A stretch of DNA of 64,000 bases from Mycoplasmatota bacterium (GTDB lineage: Bacteria > Bacillota_I > Bacilli_A > RF39 > UBA660): assembly GCA_022771205.1 (NCBI GenBank), contig JALFCF010000004.1, positions 1 to 64,000 on the forward strand, read 5' to 3'. Numbering within the stretch: the first letter of the stretch is position 1; every line of letters starts with the position of its first letter. Under the pieces are notes generated by a model. That model did not search any database and had not been told where the DNA came from. It saw only the letters and a list, made by a program, of their open reading frames with translations. Position numbers and translations under genes: made by a program. Positions 39,847 through 49,025 of this stretch are shown here, piece after piece.

Positions 39847-40851
39847 ATGAAAAAAACGATTTTAACTGGTTTAAGACCAACTGGAAATCTACATTTAGGG
39901 CACCTTTTTGGAGCTGGTCAAAACTACATAAAACTACAAGATGACTATAACTTCTATTTAGAAATTGCTGACGTTCAAGCTTTAACTGATAATTTTAATA
40001 ATCCAGAAAAAGTAAGAAAAAATGTAACAGAAATTACAATAGATTTATTATCTATTGGCTTAGATCCAGAAAAAGTAAATTTCTTTATTCAATCTAAAAT
40101 ACCAGAAATTGCTGAACTTACTGTGTTTTATTCAAATCTAGTTACAGTAGCAAGATTAGAAAGGAACCCTACTGTAAAAACAGAAATAGCACAAAAGAAA
40201 GAATTATTTGGTAATGATGGAGAATCAATTACTTATGGTTTTTTAGGCTACCCAGTATCACAAGCAGCAGACATCACTGCTTTTGACGGAGAAGTAGTTC
40301 CAGTTGGTGAAGATCAACTTCCCCTACTAGAACAATGTCGTGAAATTGTTAGAAAGTTCAATTCAATCTACGGAGAAACTCTAAAAGAACCAAAAGCAAT
40401 ACTAAGTGAAACAAAAAGAGTTAAAGGTCTAGACGGAAATGAAAAAATGGGTAAAAGTTTAGGTAATGCCATCTTCTTAAATGATAATGACGAAACTATT
40501 AAGAAAAAAGTTATGAGTGCAATAACAGATCCAGCAAAAATAAAAAAAGATGATAAAGCCAATCCGGATATCTGCATGGTCTATTATTACCATAAACTAG
40601 TAAATAAGAAAGAAAACAATGAGAAAATTTGTACAGAATGCAAAAAAGGAGCACGTGGATGTGTTCAATGTAAAAAAGAACTTATTGAAGCTATGAATGA
40701 ATTTTTAAACCCTATTAGACAAAAAAGAAAATATTATGAAGATCATCCTGAAATAGTAAAAGAAATATTAGATAATGGAACAAAAAAAGCAAAACAAAGA
40801 GCAGAAGAACAACTAAAGAAAGTAAAAAAATCTATGAAAATAGATTATTAA
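39847..40851 (+). CDS. trpS: Tryptophanyl-tRNA synthetase
   Basis: TGLRPTGNLHLGHLFGA, EKMGKSLGN. Confidence 0.96.
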   Translation: MKKTILTGLRPTGNLHLGHLFGAGQNYIKLQDDYNFYLEIADVQALTDNFNNPEKVRKNVTEITIDLLSIGLDPEKVNFFIQSKIPEIAELTVFYSNLVTVARLERNPTVKTEIAQKKELFGNDGESITYGFLGYPVSQAADITAFDGEVVPVGEDQLPLLEQCREIVRKFNSIYGETLKEPKAILSETKRVKGLDGNEKMGKSLGNAIFLNDNDETIKKKVMSAITDPAKIKKDDKANPDICMVYYYHKLVNKKENNEKICTECKKGARGCVQCKKELIEAMNEFLNPIRQKRKYYEDHPEIVKEILDNGTKKAKQRAEEQLKKVKKSMKIDY

Positions 40852-40869
40852 AAGCATCAATCGATGCTT

Positions 40870-41514
40870 TTATTTTTTTGAATAACTTAATCGAATAATA
40901 TTGTAAACATTTCGATAACGAATATCAAAATTATTTGAAATATCATCCATTAATTTTTTAAGTTTTAAATCAAAAGATAAATTATCATATCCAAATACTT
41001 CTTCATACAAGTAATTAAACAAATCTATATCTTTTTCTTCTGTAAAAGACGAAATTTCTGATAACAAATAATGCTTTTGAAACTCTTCTGTTCTAGTTAA
41101 AAAAGATAAAGGATATCTATCATCTATAACCTTATAAGGAATATGTACTTCATCTATCCCCTTTGAACTTTCAATAACCTCTTCTTCTTCATCTAATAAT
41201 AAACAACTCTTTGCAAGAACTTCACCACTTCTAGAAAATTCTACTGCAATTACTCTATTCAAATCACAAAATAAGGCACTATAAAAAATAGATTTTTTCT
41301 TTTTATAAAATAAAGTTTTCCCTTTTATAGATTCTAAAAATTTAGAATCTACTTTAATATTAGAAAAACAAAAATGATCAATATCAATACTAGGAACTAC
41401 AAATAATGGTATCCTTTTTATATGTTCTAAAATATCATCCTCACTCCACTCGAAAAACTCTACTAATCTTCCATTATCTTGATAATTAAGTAATAAATCA
41501 TAAATATATATCAT
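40870..41514 (-). CDS. Hypothetical protein (DUF3603-like?)
   Basis: 214 aa ORF MIYIYDLLLNYQDNGRLVEFFEWSEDDILEHIKRIPLFVV; family assignment tentative. Confidence 0.65.
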   Translation of the reverse strand: MIYIYDLLLNYQDNGRLVEFFEWSEDDILEHIKRIPLFVVPSIDIDHFCFSNIKVDSKFLESIKGKTLFYKKKKSIFYSALFCDLNRVIAVEFSRSGEVLAKSCLLLDEEEEVIESSKGIDEVHIPYKVIDDRYPLSFLTRTEEFQKHYLLSEISSFTEEKDIDLFNYLYEEVFGYDNLSFDLKLKKLMDDISNNFDIRYRNVYNIIRLSYSKK

Positions 41515-41773
41515 TTCTTTTCCCCTTTCTAATTATTCCAAAACAAACAAAAAATAAACCAGCAAAAAATAAATAACATTCCCATCTAGAAAATAAGAAT
41601 AATAAATATTCAAAAAAACTATATCCAAAAACAAATAAATTAAAATATAAAATGTAAAAAGTAATACCAATACTCATCAATAAAATACCAAAAATACAAT
41701 AAAAAAATTTCTTCATATTAAAACCTATGAATGAACTATTTTTAGTATACAAACAAAACAAAAAAATATACAA
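41498..41773 (-). CDS. Hypothetical small membrane protein
   Basis: 91 aa with two or more hydrophobic segments. Confidence 0.45.
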   Translation of the reverse strand: MYIFLFCLYTKNSSFIGFNMKKFFYCIFGILLMSIGITFYILYFNLFVFGYSFFEYLLFLFSRWECYLFFAGLFFVCFGIIRKGKRNDIYL

Positions 41774-41803
41774 AAAAACTATCTATAAAAGATAGTAATA
41801 TTA

Positions 41804-42517
41804 TCACTTATGTTGATAAACTTTATTCTTTTGAACCTCAACCCAAAATGAAGTAGAATCCATTTTTGAAATATTATTAGGATTATTATTTGATATTATT
41901 CTATCAACAATTTGACTTACATAATCACCGTTTTGTTTATAAAGGCAAGAAACCTTAACTTTTTTTAATTTCTGATCACAAAAGCTTACAGAAAGAGAAA
42001 ATAAAGAATCTTCAGCTAAATAAGTATCATCACCTAAATAAGAGATGGAACCATCAACAAACAATTTTTCTCCTGAATTCAAATGATAAATCCCGTTTGG
42101 ATTTACAGTCTGATAAATACCATCAGCACTATAACATTGAAGTTTACGATTTAAGTCTTTCGTTCTATCCATATCAAAAATAAGATTTGCCATCTGATTA
42201 TGCAAAGAATCATCAAACTTTTCCAGAATAGTAGCAGCAATAGGATAACAAAAATCAGTTCTAAAATGAGTAGTATCCTCACCACTATCTCTATGAATAA
42301 TATCAATATTAGAAGCTTCTGCCTAATGTGACTTCAAATCAGATATAAAATCAAGATCTTTTTTAAAATGAAAAAAAGAAAATAAATCAGCATATCTTTC
42401 ATTTGAAAGCCAAGCTAAAAAATCATCAGGATATTTTACAGTAAATATTAAATGACCACAATCTGCTCTAGTTGCCAAATATAAGTCTACAAACTCTTCC
42501 ATAGTATTAATTGCCAT
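41804..42517 (-). pseudogene. Hypothetical protein interrupted by one in-frame TAG
   Basis: 42517..42326 (MAINTMEEFVDLY...DLKSH), TAG at 42325-42323, same frame continues AEASNIDIIHRDSGEDTTHFRTDFCYPIAATILEKFDDSLHNQMANL... to 41804. Confidence 0.75.
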
Positions 42518-42576
42518 ATAATCCCCCTCGTCATCAGATTATTCTAACATAAAAAACATCAAAAGAAAACAAGAAA

Positions 42577-43647
42577 CTAATCTTCCTTGTCTTCAAGTAA
42601 ACCAACTTCTACTTTATTAATACTATCAAACTTTTTAGAAATTTTTTCAGTAGTAATAGATACATTTTCTACATCTTTATTAACAGTTTGAATACTTCTC
42701 GCTAATTTATCCCATCTTTCCCTATAACGAGCAAACTCTAATCCTAATTTATTCAATTCTTCATGAATAACAGAAGTATACTTATCACGCTCCATATTTT
42801 TTATAATCATTTCAATCACGGTAAGTGTAGAAATTAATGTAGTTGGACTAGTAATCCAAACACGTTTTTTATAAGCATATTGAATGATATCAGAATGATA
42901 AGCATTAATCTCAGCAAAAATTGCTTCTGCTGGTAAAAACAAGATTGCTTGATCTGTAGTTTCACCAGGAATAATATACTTACTGCTAATAGCATCAATA
43001 TGTTTCTTCATATCTTGTTTAAACATTTTTTCATAATTGTCTCTCATATCAGGAGAGATTTTTTTATCAACCATCATCTGATAATGTTCAAGTGGAAACT
43101 TAGAATCAATTGCAATAGTACCTAACGGATTAGGTGCAAATAAAACACAATCAGCAATAACCCCAGTACTTAAAGTATATTGTAAACGATAAATAGAATC
43201 ATTCTTCTCTCCAAAAACACTAGATAAAATATGTTTCAAATTAACTTCACCAAAAATACCACGTGTTTTTTTATCTGTTAAAATACTTTGTAAACTAACA
43301 ATATCTGTAGATAAAGTTTCTATCTTCTTTTGTGCTTCATCTATTTTTGATAAACGCTCAATAACGTTCATAAATGTTTTATTCGTTTTCTCAAAGTTTT
43401 GATCAAGTCTTTCATTTACTTTCTCATTAACTGCTAACAAACGTCTTTCTACTTGCTCATTCAATTTAGTAAAATCTTCATTCAAACTATGTGATAAATC
43501 ATTTTTAAAATCTCCCATTTCCTTCATCATATTAACTTCAAGTCTTCCTAATCTTTCAGTAATATTACTTTCATTAATATTCTTAAAAAGAGAAATTACA
43601 ACTAAAACTAAAATAACGACCAATAAACCTATAATAATATAATCCAT
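42577..43647 (-). CDS. rmuC: DNA recombination protein RmuC
   Basis: RGIFGEVNLKHILSSVFG, IAIDSKFPLEHYQ, AILFLPAEAIFAEI, ERWDKL. Confidence 0.94.
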   Translation of the reverse strand: MDYIIIGLLVVILVLVVISLFKNINESNITERLGRLEVNMMKEMGDFKNDLSHSLNEDFTKLNEQVERRLLAVNEKVNERLDQNFEKTNKTFMNVIERLSKIDEAQKKIETLSTDIVSLQSILTDKKTRGIFGEVNLKHILSSVFGEKNDSIYRLQYTLSTGVIADCVLFAPNPLGTIAIDSKFPLEHYQMMVDKKISPDMRDNYEKMFKQDMKKHIDAISSKYIIPGETTDQAILFLPAEAIFAEINAYHSDIIQYAYKKRVWITSPTTLISTLTVIEMIIKNMERDKYTSVIHEELNKLGLEFARYRERWDKLARSIQTVNKDVENVSITTEKISKKFDSINKVEVGLLEDKED

Positions 43648-43660
43648 AATAATCCTCCTA

Positions 43661-44248
43661 CTAATCTAAATTTACTTTCTTACTAACTATTTTAGAAATT
43701 ATATAAGCTACAACTAACATTAAAGAAATAATAATAATTGTATTAATATCCGTCATACTTTCTATAAAACTCTTACTAACATATCCCCAAAAAAGAAGCA
43801 TAAAAACTTTTCCAATAGCAACTGCTACTAAAAACTTTTTATGACTCATACCTACAACTCCGCAAATAATATTTACCAAAAAGGCTGGAGTAAAAGGCAA
43901 AGCAACAACTAATACTAAATTAGAAAAAGAAATATTACGAAATTTAATAATAGAATTCTCTATTTTTTTTAATGTCTTTTTTGAAAGAAACTGATATAAT
44001 AACTTTTCTGATAGAAAAGAGAACAATAAAAAAGAAAGATAACAGCCAATACAAGTAGCAATCCAAGAAATAAAAATCCCTAGAATGCCACCAAAAGCAT
44101 TAACATTTAAAGCAACAAAAACTCCTAATGGTAAAACTGGTAGAAATGATTCTAAAAGAATTAATATAAATCCAAATAAAATTCCACCTTGACTAATAAA
44201 TTTAGTACAAAAATCAACAAATGATTGAATTACGTCCACTAGCATCAC
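43661..44248 (-). CDS. VTT/DedA family membrane protein
   Basis: LLESFLPVLPLGVFVALNVNAFGGILGIFISWIATCIGCYLSF. Confidence 0.85.
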   Translation of the reverse strand: MMLVDVIQSFVDFCTKFISQGGILFGFILILLESFLPVLPLGVFVALNVNAFGGILGIFISWIATCIGCYLSFLLFSFLSEKLLYQFLSKKTLKKIENSIIKFRNISFSNLVLVVALPFTPAFLVNIICGVVGMSHKKFLVAVAIGKVFMLLFWGYVSKSFIESMTDINTIIIISLMLVVAYIISKIVSKKVNLD

Positions 44249-44273
44249 CTACTATTATTATAGTACAAAACAA

Positions 44274-44555
44274 TTATCTTAACAAGTAATTCTGATAGCC
44301 ACCAACAATAGAAATCACATGATATCCACGTAATCTTAATCTTCTACAAAGGTCATCACTAATATATCCAACATCACAATACAAATAATATGTATCCTCA
44401 TGGTTTAAATAATTACTAGTATGATATAAAAGATCTGAACTTCTAATATTTAAAGCACCAGGTACATGACCATTATGAAAACTATCAGTATCTCTAATAT
44501 CTATTAAAATTCCTGGCTTCGACATAGAAAAAAAATCAGCAAAAGTAATTTTCAT
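44274..44555 (-). CDS. Rhodanese-like domain protein
   Basis: GILIDIRDTDSFHNGHVPGALNI...YLYCDVGYISDDLCRRLRLRGYHVISIVGG; start trimmed to MKITFADFF. Confidence 0.9.
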   Translation of the reverse strand: MKITFADFFSMSKPGILIDIRDTDSFHNGHVPGALNIRSSDLLYHTSNYLNHEDTYYLYCDVGYISDDLCRRLRLRGYHVISIVGGYQNYLLR

Positions 44556-44609
44556 ATAACCACCTACTATAAAGTATGAAAAAAAAGAATCTATTACCAT
44601 AATAGATTC

Positions 44610-45791
44610 CTATTTTATTTTATATGGATTTGACTCTGTACCTTTACCATTTTTAAATAATACATTACTATCTAACATAATAACTATTCTAGGATACATA
44701 TAACTAGAAGTTGTTGTAGGTGCTGCTACACCACTAGAATCAATTCCATAAGCTTCTTTTGTATTATCTTTAACAGCAGTAATTAACCACCACTTATAAG
44801 ATGTAGCTAAATAGTTATAGTTTTGACAAGAATAATCAACTACAGTTTTACAATTTGGATCAATACTTCCCATCATAAAATCAGAAGCAGTAAGTAATCC
44901 AACCTTTTGGTTTTCTAAAACCTCACTACATTCAACAGAATTATCCTTACTAGTATCAGACACACTTCTCTTTCCTGTACACAAATCAAAAGCTACTGTC
45001 TTGCTGCGATCATCGTCACTTAAAATTATTTCATCTTCTTCTTTTGAATTGTAATTTTCAAGAATCGAATCCTTAATACGACTAGCAGAAAAAGTATTAA
45101 TTCCAACATTATATCCAACTTGAGAATTGTAACGATCATCCCAAGGAACAGATTCAGATATATCATCATCTAAGATCAACATAAACTGTCCTTTAGAAGT
45201 TACTTTTACTATTCTCCACAAAGCATTATCTAATTTCAAATAATTATCAACACTTTCACCACGATAAACATAACTATCGCCTACTTCATAAAGTCCATAA
45301 CCATCAGTAACTACTTTATTAGTTACTACCTCTTTTAAAGACTGAGTAATATAATTTTCACCACAATCTAATCTAGGAATATATAAATAGTCATCACCAT
45401 TCGTTTGAACAGTTACCTTACCAGAACAAGATAATTCTTCACCCGTATAAGTAACCATTTCTTTCATATATTCAGAAGCAACAAGTGTATCAACATCAAT
45501 TTCAACCCTTTGTGACTCTGTAGTAGGTAAACGTTTAGGATGATCCTCAAAATAATTTTCTGCTGCACTAGTCATTATTTTCTCTATATCATCATAACTA
45601 TAAGTTTTTTTAGAGAAAAGAACTAAAATTACAGCAATTAATATAACACCAACAATAATTATTCCACCAAAAATAAGCAATTTTTTCTTTAAATCATCAC
45701 CAGTTCCATGAAAATTATTACTTGGCTTCTTATCTTCTACTTCACTAGTATTAATAGCATTAAAACTACCAACATTAAAATTTGTACCCAT
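44610..45791 (-). CDS. Single-TM extracytoplasmic protein of Tad/T4SS cluster
   Basis: TM then large exported domain (LDNALWRIVKVTSKGQFMLILDDDISESVPWDDRYN, paired Cys). Confidence 0.75.
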   Translation of the reverse strand: MGTNFNVGSFNAINTSEVEDKKPSNNFHGTGDDLKKKLLIFGGIIIVGVILIAVILVLFSKKTYSYDDIEKIMTSAAENYFEDHPKRLPTTESQRVEIDVDTLVASEYMKEMVTYTGEELSCSGKVTVQTNGDDYLYIPRLDCGENYITQSLKEVVTNKVVTDGYGLYEVGDSYVYRGESVDNYLKLDNALWRIVKVTSKGQFMLILDDDISESVPWDDRYNSQVGYNVGINTFSASRIKDSILENYNSKEEDEIILSDDDRSKTVAFDLCTGKRSVSDTSKDNSVECSEVLENQKVGLLTASDFMMGSIDPNCKTVVDYSCQNYNYLATSYKWWLITAVKDNTKEAYGIDSSGVAAPTTTSSYMYPRIVIMLDSNVLFKNGKGTESNPYKIK

Positions 45792-45802
45792 AAATATACC
45801 TC

Positions 45803-48178
45803 CTAGTTATCAAAAAAGTCATCAAAGAATTCATCATCATCTTCATCTTCTAAGACTAAATTTTCACTTATATTTTTTTCTTTTTCATCCTTCATTGATG
45901 GTTCTTTAATCTCAGTTTTTGTAGAAACCACTGGACTTGACACAGTTTTTTCCTCTTTCTTAGAGATTTCTTTATTAGAAGTAATAGCTTCAACTTTCGC
46001 AACTTTTCCTTTTGCCTCATTTTGTTTTTCTTCTTCTTCAAGTTCTGCAATTTTTGCATCGATTTTTTTCATTAACTCATCAACATCAAAACCAAGACCA
46101 TCATCCTTAGAGACTACTGGTTTTTGAGTTGGTGAAGGAACATTAGAACGAACATTACTAGATTCTTCGCGAGGCCCAGATATTGAGTTTCCACCAGGAT
46201 TGATGGAAGAAGAAACTCCACCTACTGGTGCAAATGGATTAACAGTTGATGATTGAGACTGACCAACTGCCGCAAATGGATTAATAACTCCAGGCATATT
46301 ACCTTGATTAGGTATATTATTTCTAGGCATAGAAGCATTAGGTCTAGGACCATTCATACCATTACTAGGAGCAAATGGATTTCGAACTCCCCCCATAGGA
46401 GGCATACCTGCACCAAACATATCATTTCCACCAGGATTCTGATTATCAGCTGTATTCATCATTTCAAGTAATTTTTTCTTTTTCTCTGCTTTAACGAATT
46501 CTTTAATATCAAAAGTATGAACTGGAATTTTTTCTCTTGTCGGATAAGTTGCCTTTGGATAAGATCTACCCCAATCCAATTTAAAATATGGAGTAAATTT
46601 TGTTTTAAATGGTTGCTTTCTCATACGAAGAATAATAACTTCAAACTGCTTCATACGTTGTAAATCAGAAACAGTAACAAGCGGTGTGGATGCTGTCTTT
46701 TCATCTTTTTTAGATTTAACTTCACCACACATCTTAGAGATTTCCTCTAAAGCTTTCAACTCAGTAGTAATTAAGTAAATAATATTACCACAGTTACCAC
46801 GAATTGTTTCAGCATTCTCTTTACCATAGACTTGATCAAGTTGTGCAAAGTTTTGAATAATCATTGTAAATCGAATTGCTCTAGAACGAGCAGCAGTAAT
46901 CATAGTAGTAACATCTTTTAATGGTGGCATATTTGCAAACTCATCAAGTAAAAAGTTAGTACGAACTGGAAGTTTACCACCATGTTGTTGAGCAACATTA
47001 ATCAAAGTTTCATAGATTTGTTTTAATAAAATTGTAACTAAAGAATGATATGTTTTCTTTTCATCCTGAATAACAATAAATACTGCAGTTGGTTTTTGTC
47101 CAATACTTTCTAAATCAATATCACTATGTGATAACATTTCACTCAAATTATCACGAGACGCAAACAATTTAACTTTTTGCTTAAAAACAGATAAAATAGA
47201 GCCTTTAGTCTCAGTAGGAGCCATAATAGTACTTGAAGCATTAATTGCAGCTGCACTTGCTGGATCTTTAGCAGCAAAATACTCTTTTATATACGTACTA
47301 CCACCAAATTTTTCCTCCCCAACTGTTGTTGCTAAAGAAATACTATTAATATTAATTTCTTCTTCTTTAGCATCTTCAAACAATCCTAAGGCAACTCCAG
47401 AGAAATAATCTGCTGAAGTTTTTTCCCAGAAAGGATCAGCATTTTGATTAGACTCATCATACAAAATATTTAAAGCTAAGTCATCCAAAAGCTCTATTGC
47501 CTTATCCTGATTCCCAGATTTATACATTTGATATGGTAAAGACATTGGATTCCATGCATTACCATTTTGTGGATCACGAAAGTTTAAAAGTAATATCTGA
47601 TAACCACGAGAACGCAACATATTACTAGTCTTTTCATATATTTCACCCTTAGGGTCAGTAATAATCATAGATTCTTTAGCTTTTGCTAAACTATGAACCA
47701 ACGGTAAGATAACAGTTTGAGTTTTACCTGAACCAGTAGCACCAATAACTAATGAGTGATACTCGCTATTATCTACCCACATTTCATTATCATTTAAAAT
47801 AAGTGGAACACCAGCTGATTTAGAATTCTCTTGTTTAATTTCAACCCTATCCAATTCCTCTTTAATCTCTTTGTCTTTGGCCCATCTAGAATATCCTTTA
47901 TCTTTTTTATCAGTAGTAATTCCAAAACCTTTTTCACGTTCAAAAAAGTAAGAACTAACACTAACAAGCAAACCACCTAATGAAAGAAAATAAAACACTA
48001 AAGTAGCTGCTACGTATTTAGGACCAAAAGCAGGAAAAGGATTAAGTCCTACTAAATATCCTTCTGTGGCAAAAGAAGATAAATTCAAAACACCAATACA
48101 TACAATATATAATAAAAATATAGCAAATAAAACAAACATCAAAATATCTTCTGGATCCGCTCTAAACTTAAATTTCAT
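45803..48178 (-). CDS. VirD4/TraG-type T4SS coupling ATPase
   Basis: VIGATGSGKTQTVILPLVHSLA, ITDPKGEIYEKT, NFLLDEFANMPPL, TMIIQNFAQLDQVYG. Confidence 0.95.
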   Translation of the reverse strand: MKFKFRADPEDILMFVLFAIFLLYIVCIGVLNLSSFATEGYLVGLNPFPAFGPKYVAATLVFYFLSLGGLLVSVSSYFFEREKGFGITTDKKDKGYSRWAKDKEIKEELDRVEIKQENSKSAGVPLILNDNEMWVDNSEYHSLVIGATGSGKTQTVILPLVHSLAKAKESMIITDPKGEIYEKTSNMLRSRGYQILLLNFRDPQNGNAWNPMSLPYQMYKSGNQDKAIELLDDLALNILYDESNQNADPFWEKTSADYFSGVALGLFEDAKEEEININSISLATTVGEEKFGGSTYIKEYFAAKDPASAAAINASSTIMAPTETKGSILSVFKQKVKLFASRDNLSEMLSHSDIDLESIGQKPTAVFIVIQDEKKTYHSLVTILLKQIYETLINVAQQHGGKLPVRTNFLLDEFANMPPLKDVTTMITAARSRAIRFTMIIQNFAQLDQVYGKENAETIRGNCGNIIYLITTELKALEEISKMCGEVKSKKDEKTASTPLVTVSDLQRMKQFEVIILRMRKQPFKTKFTPYFKLDWGRSYPKATYPTREKIPVHTFDIKEFVKAEKKKKLLEMMNTADNQNPGGNDMFGAGMPPMGGVRNPFAPSNGMNGPRPNASMPRNNIPNQGNMPGVINPFAAVGQSQSSTVNPFAPVGGVSSSINPGGNSISGPREESSNVRSNVPSPTQKPVVSKDDGLGFDVDELMKKIDAKIAELEEEEKQNEAKGKVAKVEAITSNKEISKKEEKTVSSPVVSTKTEIKEPSMKDEKEKNISENLVLEDEDDDEFFDDFFDN

Positions 48179-48233
48179 TCGATTACTCCCTTTCGCCCAA
48201 TATTATAACATCAAAATTCTGTATCGTCATTAT

Positions 48234-49016
48234 TTATTGATTAGAAATTGCAATTTCAAACTTATTCTTATGAAATTCATATAACATAGTAAGTGGTGCT
48301 TGATTACTATATTTAGCACAACTTATTATTAATTCATAATCCTGATCATTATCAAAATCTGCAACAGTATACAAACTAGGTTTACAACCATTAACACCTT
48401 CATTAGTATCTACATCTTCATAAAGCATATATATATTACCATTATCCACCATAAACACAAATGAAAAATATTTTTCAGGAAAAAAATCTGTAGCAAAAAC
48501 ATTACTAACTATATAAAATTCTTCTAACACTCCATCTTTATCAAAGTCAACTTTAGAAACATTTTCTAGAGTATAACTAGATTGAGAATCAATACCATGC
48601 TCTTCTAACACCTGATGAACATAAGAATAATCAGTAATATTAGTAGTAGAAAAATCTACTAAATCCATATCAAAATCAGCTTTATATGCAAATAAGTTTC
48701 CTTGATAAGACACGGCATTTTTATTATTATCAAACAAATACCATCGATCATCCTTCCAAACCGAATACTTTCCAAAATACTGATTATCAATATAAACTTT
48801 AAACTTCTGCCAATTCAAATTAGACAGTAGAGATGGCGTATTAATATTCATCCAATCACGAGAAGAATAATTCCAAACTGTAGAATCACCAACTAACAAA
48901 GTAGTACTAGCCGCTCTTTCCTTTGATTCATTAACACCAAAAGCAAGATACATCACAACACCATAAACAATTAAAATAACAATAAGAACAATATATTTTA
49001 ACTTTCCCTTTTTCAT
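48234..49016 (-). CDS. Single-TM exported protein with two Asp-rich calcium-loop-like motifs
   Basis: VDFDKDGVLEEFYIVSN and ADFDNDQDYELIISC (FG-GAP/EF-loop-like). Confidence 0.7.
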   Translation of the reverse strand: MKKGKLKYIVLIVILIVYGVVMYLAFGVNESKERAASTTLLVGDSTVWNYSSRDWMNINTPSLLSNLNWQKFKVYIDNQYFGKYSVWKDDRWYLFDNNKNAVSYQGNLFAYKADFDMDLVDFSTTNITDYSYVHQVLEEHGIDSQSSYTLENVSKVDFDKDGVLEEFYIVSNVFATDFFPEKYFSFVFMVDNGNIYMLYEDVDTNEGVNGCKPSLYTVADFDNDQDYELIISCAKYSNQAPLTMLYEFHKNKFEIAISNQ

Positions 49017-49025
49017 AGTCCTCTC

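Noticed and set aside
42323-42325. Programmed UAG readthrough or genetic code reassignment at the in-frame TAG
   Set aside because: TAG terminates proS and the 10869 gene normally, and no suppressor tRNA is seen in the window; a point nonsense mutation is simpler.
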